Below are positions 33,454 through 41,787 of a DNA stretch of 44,669 nucleotides, piece after piece. The stretch spans positions 1-44,669 of the forward strand of contig JAFSLV010000039.1 of the NCBI GenBank assembly GCA_017448245.1, written 5' to 3'. Position 1 is the stretch's first letter. Each line of letters begins with the position of its first letter. The translations under genes and the position numbers were made by a program. This stretch comes from Lachnospiraceae bacterium (GTDB lineage Bacteria > Bacillota > Clostridia > Lachnospirales > Lachnospiraceae). The notes below the pieces were generated by a model. That model was not told the DNA's origin. It made no database searches and saw only the letters and a program-made list of their open reading frames with translations.

Positions 33454-34189
33454 GACATGCAACTTGGTGGAAGAATTCCACATAGACTTTCTTAACGATG
33501 ACATCCATCGTGCGATGGAGAGATTTGAACGGAGAGTGGAGGATGTTCTTCTGCTTGATAGCATTGAAGCATATTCCGTTTTTGAACTGCTTTTAATTCT
33601 GCTCCTTCGTGACAATATTTGTTCGTCAGCAGAGCTGATCAATGTGATGAAAAGGCTCGCGATGTCAATCAACACCACATGTTGTTTAAATGCGCAGAGG
33701 TGGGAGGCAGAATACTATTATATGATCGGAGACATCCGGAGGGTGAAAGAAATACTATTAAGACTAAGAGATAGCGACATAGATAAAATGGATGAAGCGA
33801 CATATGAGGGTATTGTAAACCTGGCTCACAGAGCTATGATTGCGAACGAGAGTATAACGATACCATGGAAACGCTATCCTTCAATTAAGAAGCATGATGA
33901 TTTAGCTGTTAAGATAAAATTCAATGATGCTGTTAATAAATATCAGATGCAACAATATGAGTTGGCAAAAACACAATTCTCCTGGGTGTGCAACAACACA
34001 AAGAATTCGTTAATCAGGGGATATTGCCATGTTTATCTATCAAGGATGGAAAAGGACATAAATAAAAAACTGATTGTTTTAGACGAAGCAGCAGCCTGTT
34101 TTTCTGCCGCAGGCAGTGAGCGAATGAAAAACTATATTGGTGAACAAATATGCACATTAAAGGAAATGACAAATGCTAAAAATGGTTGA
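33416..34189 (+). CDS. unrecognised helical protein in the RiPP operon
   Basis: I do not recognise a family. The 257-residue product is almost wholly alpha-helical by composition, with repeating aromatic and alanine positions (NDAVNKYQMQQYELAKTQFSW, KLIVLDEAAACFSAAGS) that look like degenerate TPR-type repeats in the second half. No signal peptide, membrane segment or helix-turn-helix is seen. It could be a precursor-binding helper, an immunity protein or a peptide-sensing domain. The start is uncertain: ATGs at 33380, 33404 and 33416 all lie inside the preceding gene, and GGA before 33416 gives the best ribosome site. Its end overlaps the next gene by 17 bp. Confidence 0.6.
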   Translation: MNSGQHSLNYTSKTCNLVEEFHIDFLNDDIHRAMERFERRVEDVLLLDSIEAYSVFELLLILLLRDNICSSAELINVMKRLAMSINTTCCLNAQRWEAEYYYMIGDIRRVKEILLRLRDSDIDKMDEATYEGIVNLAHRAMIANESITIPWKRYPSIKKHDDLAVKIKFNDAVNKYQMQQYELAKTQFSWVCNNTKNSLIRGYCHVYLSRMEKDINKKLIVLDEAAACFSAAGSERMKNYIGEQICTLKEMTNAKNG

Positions 34190-34940
34190 TAAGCTGATGT
34201 CGGCAAATAATATAGTTTTTTATGTTACACAAATGTGTAACATTTATTGTTGGCATTGTTACAATGATGCCGGGGGGTCAACTGAAACCCATTCCAAAAC
34301 CGTGCTCGGCATTGCCGAAAAGATAAAAAACGGCAGGTTCAATTATGTTTCCATATCTGGAGGAGAACCATTATGTGAGCCTAATCTTAGCATAAGTGTG
34401 GCGAATATACTTAAACGCGAAGGAAGGCGAGTAGCCCTCTTGTCCAATGGGCTTTTAATACATGATAAGAACATAATAAAGTTGAAAGATGCTTTTACAG
34501 ATTTTCAAATATCAATAGACATGCCGGAGGAAGCCTATGCTTCATGCTTCAAGGGGTGTAAAGGCTATCGAGAGAGGATGGGAAAAGTTATAAAACTACT
34601 TGATGAGTCAAATATAAGCGTGGTATATACGCATGTTCCGAACATACATAATCATAAGATAGATGAATATTTCGAATCATTTTTCTATCCGGGAGTCAAA
34701 GCTTTGAGATGTCAATTTCCATATGAACGAGGCAGAGCATCGGGAAAAAACGATGTGATGCTAGATGAAATCGGTATTTGTGAATACATTGATGCGTTAA
34801 ATCGGATAAAGGATAAGTACAAAATAGAAATAACAGTATTCTTTCCGAGCAATGCGACTAAAGGGGACTACTATATCAATTATTTAGGAGATGTTTATAA
34901 TGGCATTTTCGGATCATCTTACTGTGGCAGGATAGAGTAG
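34173..34940 (+). CDS. short radical SAM protein without SPASM domain
   Basis: A 255-residue protein with the radical SAM cluster C22-x3-C26-x2-C29 (QMCNIYCWHC) and SISGGEPL. It ends abruptly at SSYCGRIE, where related peptide maturases continue into a cysteine-rich SPASM or twitch domain. Only one late cysteine remains. It is either a naturally short partner of the first maturase or truncated by the island junction, since the next base is the rarA start. AAGGA precedes the ATG. AT-rich like the rest of the island. Confidence 0.8.
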   Translation: MLKMVDKLMSANNIVFYVTQMCNIYCWHCYNDAGGSTETHSKTVLGIAEKIKNGRFNYVSISGGEPLCEPNLSISVANILKREGRRVALLSNGLLIHDKNIIKLKDAFTDFQISIDMPEEAYASCFKGCKGYRERMGKVIKLLDESNISVVYTHVPNIHNHKIDEYFESFFYPGVKALRCQFPYERGRASGKNDVMLDEIGICEYIDALNRIKDKYKIEITVFFPSNATKGDYYINYLGDVYNGIFGSSYCGRIE

Positions 34941-36293
34941 ATGGGACAGATGTCTCTTTTTCATTCGCAAATCGAAGAGAGCAAGCCTCTCGCGGAGCGG
35001 CTGCGCCCGAAAACACTCGATGAGTTTGCGGGACAAAAGCACCTGACCGGAGAGGGGAAGGTCTTACGCCGCCTCATCGAAAAGGACATGGTCTCCTCGA
35101 TGATCTTCTGGGGCCCCCCGGGCGTCGGCAAGACGACGCTTGCGCGGATCATCGCGGAAAAAACGAAGGCCGAGTTCATCAATTTTTCCGCGGTCACGAG
35201 CGGCATCAAGGAGATCCGCGAGGTCATGAAGCAGGCGGACGAAAACCGTTTTTCCGGGATCCGCACGATCGTCTTTGTCGACGAGATCCACCGCTTCAAC
35301 AAGGCGCAGCAGGACGCGTTTTTGCCCTTTGTCGAAAAGGGCGCGATCATCCTGATCGGCGCAACGACGGAAAATCCCTCGTTTGAGATCAATTCGGCGC
35401 TTCTTTCGCGCTGCAAGGTCTTTGTCTTACAGGGTCTTACGGAGGAAGACCTGTATGCGCTTCTTGTCAGGGCGCTTCGGGACGATCGGGGCTTTGGCAC
35501 GCAGGAGGTGGTCATCGAAGACGATGACCTGCATCTGATTGCGGCCTTTGCCAACGGCGACGCGAGGACGGCGCTCTCGACGCTCGAGATGGTCATCTTA
35601 AACGGCGACATCCGTGTATCGGGAAAAGGAAAAAACGCAAGAGAGACGATCACCGTCACCGGAGAGATCATCGAACAGTGTATCTCCAAAAAATCCCTGC
35701 TCTATGACAAAAACGGCGAAGAGCATTACAACCTGATCAGCGCCTTACACAAATCGATGCGCAATTCCGATCCCGACGCCGCGGTCTACTGGCTGGCGCG
35801 CATGCTCGAGGCGGGCGAGGATCCTCTGTATATCGCGCGCAGGATCGTGCGCTTTGCGTCGGAGGATGTGGGACTTGCCGATCCGAGAGCGGTGGAACTC
35901 GCCGTTGCCTGCTATCAGGCCTGTCATTTCATCGGAATGCCGGAGTGCAGCGTGCATCTGACCGAGGCCTGCGTATATCTGTCGCTTGCGCCCAAGTCCA
36001 ACGCCTGCGACAGGGCCTGGATCGAGGCGAGCAGTGACGCGAGGCAGATGCTCGCGGAGCCGGTGCCCCTGCAGATCAGAAACGCGCCGACGAAGCTCAT
36101 GAAGGAGCTCGGATACAACGCGGGCTATCAGTATGCGCATGATTACGAGGAAAAGATGACGGCGATGGAGTGTCTGCCCGAAAGCCTGGCCGGAAGGGAA
36201 TACTATCACCCGACGGAGGAAGGGGTCGAGGGACGCTTCAAAACGAGAAACGAACAGATCAAAGCCTGGAAGGAAAAGCAGCGAAGGAACTGA
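34941..36293 (+). CDS. rarA: replication-associated recombination protein A
   Basis: RarA (MgsA) is an AAA+ ATPase that acts at stalled replication forks and contacts single-strand binding protein. The 450-residue product has LAERLRPKTLDEFAGQ, Walker A GPPGVGKTT (58-66), Walker B IVFVDEIHRF, sensor GATTENPSFEINSALLSRC and the C-terminal YQYAHDY tetramer region. It begins one base after the radical SAM stop codon. AGGA eight bases upstream lies in the preceding gene, so its expression may depend on transcription from the island. A second ATG at 34950 gives MSLF. It abuts the convergent gene with no spacer. Confidence 0.95.
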   Translation: MGQMSLFHSQIEESKPLAERLRPKTLDEFAGQKHLTGEGKVLRRLIEKDMVSSMIFWGPPGVGKTTLARIIAEKTKAEFINFSAVTSGIKEIREVMKQADENRFSGIRTIVFVDEIHRFNKAQQDAFLPFVEKGAIILIGATTENPSFEINSALLSRCKVFVLQGLTEEDLYALLVRALRDDRGFGTQEVVIEDDDLHLIAAFANGDARTALSTLEMVILNGDIRVSGKGKNARETITVTGEIIEQCISKKSLLYDKNGEEHYNLISALHKSMRNSDPDAAVYWLARMLEAGEDPLYIARRIVRFASEDVGLADPRAVELAVACYQACHFIGMPECSVHLTEACVYLSLAPKSNACDRAWIEASSDARQMLAEPVPLQIRNAPTKLMKELGYNAGYQYAHDYEEKMTAMECLPESLAGREYYHPTEEGVEGRFKTRNEQIKAWKEKQRRN

Positions 36294-37649
36294 TCACATC
36301 CTGCTGTTTCTCTTTCTTCTGCGGATATTGCGCCGCCTTCTGCGGCTCTCCTTCCCGAAGAAATAAATCACGGTACGGTGCGCGGCTGTGACCGCGGTAC
36401 TTGCGATGAGTGCGCCAAAGAGAAGGACCAGCACGCCGATCCGGAGGTCGATATAGCGCGTGTGCAGCGCTCTTCCCGTAAAGAACGGCTCGCTTACGTC
36501 GCGAAAGACATGCGCGTCTCCCACCTCTATTCCGTTCCAGTCATAGGAAAAGACGGCAAGCGCCTCCCCCGCATCCTCTGCGGGCGGCGCGACCGACAGC
36601 GTAAGATCTGCGACCGCCGCGCCCGCGGGCAGAATCAGCGCATCGCCCTGCGCAAAGGAAAGCGTCGTGACGGGACGCTCAAAGAGATTGCGCTCCGGAA
36701 GGAAAAATGCGGGCATCGAAGGAAACACCGTCTCCTCTTTTCCCGCAAGGGTGATCTTGGAAAAATTGTGAAAGCCGTATTCCAGAAGCGATTGCGAGTC
36801 GATGAACTGCGAGGGCGAATCCTCAAAGAGCACGACACTGACGAGCTTCATCCCCTCGCGCTGGGCGCAGGTGACGAGACACTCGCCCGCTTCGTCCGTA
36901 AATCCGGTCTTGCCGCCGATGACGCCCTCGACAAAGACCTCGCCCGTGATCAGGCGGTGTTTGTTGCGCAGCCAGAAGTCGTCGGGCTGGGTGGCGGTCG
37001 GTGTAAAGTGATAGGAGGGCGTGCCGCCGATCCGTGAGAGCGCGACCGAATCGAAAAAGGCGGAAGCGATGACAGCCAGATCATAGGCGGACGTATAGTG
37101 GTCCGGGTCGTGGAGACCGTTGGCATTGGTAAAGTGCGTATCCTGCAGCCCCAGAGACTGTGCGCGTTGGTTCATGAGGTCCACAAAGGCGTCCATGGAG
37201 CCCGCGACATGCTCGGCGACGGCATTGGCGACCTCGTTGCCCGATCCCACCATGATGCCGTAGAGCGCCTGTTCCATCGTGAGGGCTTCGCCCGCTTCGA
37301 TGCCGATGCGGCTGCCGTCCGCAGGAACGGCGTCCACCGCCGTGTAGGAAAAGTTGACGATGTCGTTGAGGCGCGCGTTTTCGAGCGCCACGAGGCAGGT
37401 CATCAGCTTGGTTGTCGAGGCGGGATAGAGCCGCGCGTGGATGTCCTTGGCATAGAGAATCACACCGGTTTCGACCTCGAGGACGATCGCCGCCCTGGCG
37501 CCGGTAACGGGACCCTGCGGCCAGTCCTCGATCGCGTTGGATTCGACGGGGATCGAGCGGCGCTCGTCCTCCGTGGCATACGCAACCGCGGGACACAGCA
37601 AAAGACAGGCACACAGTATGCATACAAAAGAGAAACATATGTTTTTCAT
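36294..37649 (-). CDS. D-alanyl-D-alanine carboxypeptidase (penicillin-binding protein 5/6 type)
   Basis: A 451-residue exported enzyme that trims the terminal D-alanine of peptidoglycan stem peptides. It has a signal peptide (residues 1-25), the active-site triad motifs STTK (78-81), SGN (136-138) and KTG (247-249), and the peptidase S11 fold. The C-terminus has a transmembrane helix (about 405-430) then a very basic tail (ESRRRRRNIRRRKRNSRM), unlike the amphipathic anchor of E. coli PBP5. Only weak ribosome-site sequence (GCGGA) precedes the ATG. It is convergent with rarA and divergent from trmB. Confidence 0.93.
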   Translation of the reverse strand: MKNICFSFVCILCACLLLCPAVAYATEDERRSIPVESNAIEDWPQGPVTGARAAIVLEVETGVILYAKDIHARLYPASTTKLMTCLVALENARLNDIVNFSYTAVDAVPADGSRIGIEAGEALTMEQALYGIMVGSGNEVANAVAEHVAGSMDAFVDLMNQRAQSLGLQDTHFTNANGLHDPDHYTSAYDLAVIASAFFDSVALSRIGGTPSYHFTPTATQPDDFWLRNKHRLITGEVFVEGVIGGKTGFTDEAGECLVTCAQREGMKLVSVVLFEDSPSQFIDSQSLLEYGFHNFSKITLAGKEETVFPSMPAFFLPERNLFERPVTTLSFAQGDALILPAGAAVADLTLSVAPPAEDAGEALAVFSYDWNGIEVGDAHVFRDVSEPFFTGRALHTRYIDLRIGVLVLLFGALIASTAVTAAHRTVIYFFGKESRRRRRNIRRRKRNSRM

Positions 37650-37663
37650 ATCCGCTCAGACCA

Positions 37664-37693
37664 TTGTACAATATCCCGGAAATGTTGTAAAAT
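37664..37693 (+). promoter_or_regulatory. promoter before trmB
   Basis: TTGTAC (37664-37669) and TAAAAT (37688-37693) are 18 bp apart. Transcription would begin one or two bases before the trmB ATG at 37702, giving a nearly leaderless message; only TAGG serves as a possible ribosome site. Confidence 0.4.
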
Positions 37694-37701
37694 AGGTTCA
37701 T

Positions 37702-38346
37702 ATGAGATTAAGGAACATTCCCGGCGCGCGCGAGGCAGTGGCCGCGTCTCCTTTTTGCGTGTCAGCAGACCCTTCGATGCGCGGAAAGTGGCGCTCGCTG
37801 TTTGGGGAGGTGTGCGCCCTGCATCTGGAAATCGGCTCGGGCAAGGGACGGTTTCTGATCGAACAGGCAAAGAGGAGGAAGGAGTGCGCGTTCCTCGGCA
37901 TGGAGCGGACGAGCACGGTCATGTACAAGGCGCTGAAAAAACTCGGACGCGAGGAGGAGGCGCCCGGCAATCTCCGCTTTGTGCTTGCGGACGCAATGCT
38001 TCTGGAAAGCCTGTTTGCAGCGGGGGAGGTGGACAGAATCTACCTCAATTTTTCGGACCCCTGGCCAAAGGAAAGACACGCGATGCGCCGTCTGACCGGC
38101 GCGGCATTTCTTGCGCGTTACGCACGGGTCCTTGCGCGGGACGGCGTCATTGAGGTGAAAACGGACAACCGTGCGCTGTTTGACTGGTCCGAAGAACAGG
38201 TACTGGCCGCGGGATGGCGGATCGAAGCGATGACGCACGATCTCCATGCCGACGAACACATGCGACAGAACAACGTGATGACCGAATACGAGGAGAGATT
38301 TTCGGCACTCGGTCATCCGATCTGTAAAATGATCATCAGAAGGTAG
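37702..38346 (+). CDS. trmB: tRNA (guanine-46-N7)-methyltransferase
   Basis: TrmB methylates G46 in the variable loop of tRNAs using SAM. The 214-residue protein starts with the usual MRLRNIPGA, has the SAM-binding LEIGSGKGRFL, LGMERTSTVMYKAL, the signature NFSDPWPK and VIEVKTDNRALFDW. The length is normal for the family. It opens the block trmB-trxA-SH3b-murI-proS-cca, in which genes are separated by at most 12 bp or overlap. Confidence 0.95.
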   Translation: MRLRNIPGAREAVAASPFCVSADPSMRGKWRSLFGEVCALHLEIGSGKGRFLIEQAKRRKECAFLGMERTSTVMYKALKKLGREEEAPGNLRFVLADAMLLESLFAAGEVDRIYLNFSDPWPKERHAMRRLTGAAFLARYARVLARDGVIEVKTDNRALFDWSEEQVLAAGWRIEAMTHDLHADEHMRQNNVMTEYEERFSALGHPICKMIIRR

Positions 38347-38358
38347 GAGGTATGTAAA

Positions 38359-38679
38359 ATGGCTCTGCAACTAACAAGCGACAACTTTCAGAAAGAGGTG
38401 CTCGAGAGTAAGATCCCGGTACTCGTGGATTTCTACGCGGACTGGTGCGGTCCCTGCAAGATGATGAGCCCCGTGGTGGAGGCGGTGGCCGGTACCTATA
38501 CGGGCAGGCTCAAGGTCGGCAAGCTCAATGTCGACGACGCGCAGGACATCGCCGCCGGATACGGCGTCATGTCGATCCCGACCTTTATCTTTTTCAAGGA
38601 CGGCGAAGTGGCGCATAAGACGGTCGGCGCGGTGACCAAAGAAGCGTTTGAAGCGGAAATCGAGCATGTCATCGGATAA
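38359..38679 (+). CDS. trxA: thioredoxin
   Basis: A 106-residue thioredoxin that reduces protein disulfides in the cytoplasm. The active site is WCGPCK (C30, C33), with the cis-proline in MSIPTF. GGAGG lies eight bases before the ATG. Its end overlaps the start of the SH3b protein gene by 14 bp. Confidence 0.96.
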   Translation: MALQLTSDNFQKEVLESKIPVLVDFYADWCGPCKMMSPVVEAVAGTYTGRLKVGKLNVDDAQDIAAGYGVMSIPTFIFFKDGEVAHKTVGAVTKEAFEAEIEHVIG

Positions 38680-39514
38680 CAGATCCCGCTACCGCGCGGA
38701 CGAAATACAGATCTCCGATCCGATGGAATTTCTGACGGCCGCCGACAGGAAGGCTCTGCTTTCGGATACGCACAAAGCGTCTTCTCTTGAGATCGAGGAT
38801 CTCTACGAAGAGGAGGAAACGTATGCGGATGACGCGTATGACGAAGAGGATGCCTACGAAGAAGACGACGCGTACGACGAAGACGACGCGTACGACGAAG
38901 AGGACGAAGAGGACGGGGAAGAAGAAGTCTATGAGCGTCCCGTAAAGAGGCGCGCGGCCGAAAGGAAAGCGCATCCCGCTCCGAAAAAACACGAAAAGGA
39001 GCCCGCGAAAGCGCAAAGAGCAAGGAAAGAGCATCATGCGGAAGCGCAGGAGGAGGATACGGTGGGGGACCGTGTATTGTCCGCGGCGACCAAGATTCTG
39101 GGCGTGGTCATCGGCCTGATGGCTGCCGCGATTATCTGGCTGATCGTTTTGCGGCCGATCGTCTACAGCGCGCTCGGCTGGAACCGGTGGAGCAACACCA
39201 CGGCATCGTTCAATCTCGGCGAGGAGGATGAGACCCTTGCGCCGGGCGGTACGGAACAGACGCAGACGCTGCCCGCGGACACACAGACACCGGAACAGAC
39301 CCCCGCGCAGGAGACACCCGCACAACAGGGCGTGCGCGTCGTGACGACGGAGGATCTCAACCTGCGCAACCGTCCTTCGACCGACGGCGAGCGGATCACG
39401 ACGGTACCGCAGGGAACGGTGCTCTTAAAGACCGGCGAAGAAAACGGCTGGGCGATCATCCTGTATGAGGGGCAGACGCTCTATTGCTCGGGCCAGTATC
39501 TGAGAGAGGAATAG
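38666..39514 (+). CDS. membrane-anchored SH3b-domain protein with acidic repeats
   Basis: A 282-residue protein with three parts. The N-terminal cytoplasmic region carries a run of acidic repeats (AYDEEDAYEEDDAYDEDD type, about residues 47-85) then a basic stretch. A single transmembrane helix lies about residues 142-165 (GVVIGLMAAAIIWLIVL). The external part has a Thr/Gln/Pro linker and a bacterial SH3 domain (from VVTTEDLNLRNRPSTDGERI) that may bind cell-wall peptide. The start at 38666 is inside trxA. Function is unknown; position suggests a cell-envelope role. Its stop shares one base with the murI start. Confidence 0.75.
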   Translation: MSSDNRSRYRADEIQISDPMEFLTAADRKALLSDTHKASSLEIEDLYEEEETYADDAYDEEDAYEEDDAYDEDDAYDEEDEEDGEEEVYERPVKRRAAERKAHPAPKKHEKEPAKAQRARKEHHAEAQEEDTVGDRVLSAATKILGVVIGLMAAAIIWLIVLRPIVYSALGWNRWSNTTASFNLGEEDETLAPGGTEQTQTLPADTQTPEQTPAQETPAQQGVRVVTTEDLNLRNRPSTDGERITTVPQGTVLLKTGEENGWAIILYEGQTLYCSGQYLREE

Positions 39515-40320
39515 TGAAGACAGGGATGTTTGATTCCGGCGTCGGAGGCATATCCGTCCTGCACAGTGCGTGTCGGATGCTTGATGCGCCGGAATATCTT
39601 TATTATGCGGACGAGGCGCACGCGCCCTACGGAAAGAGGGATGCCAAAGAGGTACGCGCCTATGCGACGGACATCACGCGCTTTCTGATCGAACAGGGCG
39701 CGGATGCGATCGTCATCGCCTGCAATACGGCGACCAGCGCGGCGGTCAGACAGCTGCGCGAGATGTTTGATCTGCCGATCATCGGGATGGAACCCGCGGT
39801 CAAGCCGGCGCTTTTGCTGGCGCATCCAAAAGGCAGGGAGCGCGTGCTGGTGCTGGCCACGCCCTTAACGATCGCGGAAGAAAAACTGGAGCGGCTTTTG
39901 CTTCGTTTTGACAAGGATCACCGCACGGACCTGCTGGCGCTGCCGGGACTTGTCGACTTTGCGGAGAAGGGTATCTTCGAAGGAGACGGGGTGGATGCCT
40001 ATCTGGAGGAAGCGCTTTCGGGGATCGACAGGGATTGCTATGCGGCGGTGGTACCGGGCTGTACGCATTTTCTTTTTTTTCTGCCGCAGCTGCAAAGGCA
40101 CTTTCCGGAAGATTGCGTCTTTGTCGACGGCAACGCGGGCACGGTCCGGCATCTGGCGGAGGTGATGCACCTGCGTGTCCGGGAAGAAAAAGAAGCGCAG
40201 GCGGCAAAACCAAAGATCACGTATTATGTCTCCGGCAGGGAAGTGACAAAGGAAGAGGAAAGACAACGGTTCGATGCGCTGCACGCGCGTCTTGACACCA
40301 TCGCGGCACTGAGGGAGTAA
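39514..40320 (+). CDS. murI: glutamate racemase
   Basis: MurI makes D-glutamate for peptidoglycan. The 268-residue protein has FDSGVGG at the N-terminus, both catalytic cysteines (C70 in ACNTAT, C183 in GCTHF) and the YADEAHAPYG substrate motif. The start is a GTG at 39514 that shares one base with the preceding stop; AGAGG lies just before it. An ATG at 39526 would remove residues before the FDSG strand. The C-terminal part has a longer charged tail than many homologues. Confidence 0.95.
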   Translation: MKTGMFDSGVGGISVLHSACRMLDAPEYLYYADEAHAPYGKRDAKEVRAYATDITRFLIEQGADAIVIACNTATSAAVRQLREMFDLPIIGMEPAVKPALLLAHPKGRERVLVLATPLTIAEEKLERLLLRFDKDHRTDLLALPGLVDFAEKGIFEGDGVDAYLEEALSGIDRDCYAAVVPGCTHFLFFLPQLQRHFPEDCVFVDGNAGTVRHLAEVMHLRVREEKEAQAAKPKITYYVSGREVTKEEERQRFDALHARLDTIAALRE

Positions 40321-40325
40321 GAACT

Positions 40326-41786
40326 ATGGCAAAAGAACAGACGGAAAAAAGAATGGTCGAAGCGATTACGCCGCGCGACGAGAATTTTACGCAGTGGTAT
40401 ACGGACGTCGTCCTCCGCGCGGAGCTGATCGCTTATTCCAATGTCAAGGGCTTTATGGTCTACAAGCCCGCGGGTTATGCGATCTGGGAGCGCATCAGGG
40501 AGCATCTTGATAGGCGCTTTAAGGAAACGGGCGTACAGAATGTATATCTGCCGCTCATCATTCCGGAGTCGCTGCTCCAGAAGGAAAAGGATCACGTCGA
40601 GGGCTTTGCGCCGGAGGTCGCGTGGGTCACCGAGGGCGGAAGCGAGCCGCTGACGGAGCGCATGTGCATCCGTCCGACGTCGGAGACGCTCTTTTGCGAT
40701 TATTACAAGGACGCGATCGGATCCTACAAGGATCTGCCGCAGCTGCTCAACCAGTGGTGTTCGGTCGTCAGATGGGAAAAGGAGACGCGGCCCTTTTTGC
40801 GCAGCAGGGAGTTTTTGTGGCAGGAGGGACATACCGCGCACGCGACGGCCGAAGAAGCCGCGGAACGCACGCAGATGATGCTCGACCTCTATGCCGACTG
40901 TCTGGCGGAGGATCTTGCGATCCCCACGATCAAGGGGAGAAAGACCGAAAAGGAAAAATTTGCGGGCGCCAAAGAAACGCTTGCGCTTGAAGCGCTCATG
41001 CACGACGGGCGTGCCCTGCAGGCCGGAACCAGCCACAATTTCGGCGACGGTTTTGCAAAGGCTTACGGCGTGCAGTATGCGGGAAAGGATAACCGCCTGC
41101 ACTATGTGCACCAGACCTCCTGGGGCATGACGACGCGCATGATCGGTGCGCTCATCATGGTGCACGGCGACGATTCGGGGCTGGTGCTGCCGCCGAGGGT
41201 CGCGCCGGTACAGATCAGGATCATCCCGATCCGGCAGAAAGAGGAAGGCGTGCTCGACGCGGCTGAATCCGTCAGGCAGGCGATCGTTACGGCATATCCG
41301 GAAAGAAAACTGCGCGTGCAGGTCGACGCGTCCGACCGCTCGCCGGGATTCAAATATGCGGAGCAGGAGATGCGCGGGATTCCCCTGCGGATCGAGATCG
41401 GGCCAAAGGACCTCGAACGCGGCGTCTGCGTGCTGGTACGCAGGGACACGCGCGAAAAGGAAGAGTGCGCGATCGCGGATGTGGCATCCCGCACCGATGC
41501 GCTCCTTGCAACGATCCAGAAGGACATGTATGCGCGTGCGAAAGCGCATCTGGATGCGCATATCTATGACGCGGTGACACGGGAAGCGTTTGCGGACGCC
41601 TTTACGGAAACCAAAGGCTTTGTCCGCGCGATGTGGTGCGGGGAGCGTGCCTGCGAGGAAAAGATCAAGGAAGAGCTGAACGTCACGAGCCGCTGCATCC
41701 CGGCCGCACAGGAAAAGATCGCGGACAGCTGCATCTGCTGCGGCAGGGAAGCCAGACAACTCGTGTTGTGGGGAAGAGCCTATTAA
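40326..41786 (+). CDS. proS: prolyl-tRNA synthetase (short archaeal/eukaryotic-type)
   Basis: ProRS charges tRNA-Pro. The 486-residue form without the bacterial editing insertion belongs to the class found in archaea, eukaryotes and some Firmicutes. Motif 2 region (RWEKETRPFLRSREFLWQEGHT), the GTSHNFGDGFAKAYG segment and class II motif 3 (MIMVHGDDSGLVLPPRVAP region) are present. The C-terminal cysteines (CG...C in MWCGERAC, CICCG) fit the zinc domain of this type. It is likely translated from GGGAG ten bases upstream, following murI by 5 bp. Confidence 0.95.
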   Translation: MAKEQTEKRMVEAITPRDENFTQWYTDVVLRAELIAYSNVKGFMVYKPAGYAIWERIREHLDRRFKETGVQNVYLPLIIPESLLQKEKDHVEGFAPEVAWVTEGGSEPLTERMCIRPTSETLFCDYYKDAIGSYKDLPQLLNQWCSVVRWEKETRPFLRSREFLWQEGHTAHATAEEAAERTQMMLDLYADCLAEDLAIPTIKGRKTEKEKFAGAKETLALEALMHDGRALQAGTSHNFGDGFAKAYGVQYAGKDNRLHYVHQTSWGMTTRMIGALIMVHGDDSGLVLPPRVAPVQIRIIPIRQKEEGVLDAAESVRQAIVTAYPERKLRVQVDASDRSPGFKYAEQEMRGIPLRIEIGPKDLERGVCVLVRRDTREKEECAIADVASRTDALLATIQKDMYARAKAHLDAHIYDAVTREAFADAFTETKGFVRAMWCGERACEEKIKEELNVTSRCIPAAQEKIADSCICCGREARQLVLWGRAY

Positions 41787-41787
41787 G

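Larger units (their letters stand above)
28125..34940 (+). other. AT-rich RiPP biosynthesis island
   Basis: Between the importer permease and rarA the base composition falls sharply, with codons such as AGA, ATA and AAT common, while both flanks are GC-rich. The right edge coincides with the rarA start codon. No integrase, transposase or tRNA is present, so the means of transfer is not visible. All seven coding regions share one orientation and most overlap. Confidence 0.75.

Noticed and set aside
28125-34940. Integrative element with att sites
   Set aside because: No integrase or transposase is present, and the 22-bp repeat at the left edge does not recur at the right edge.
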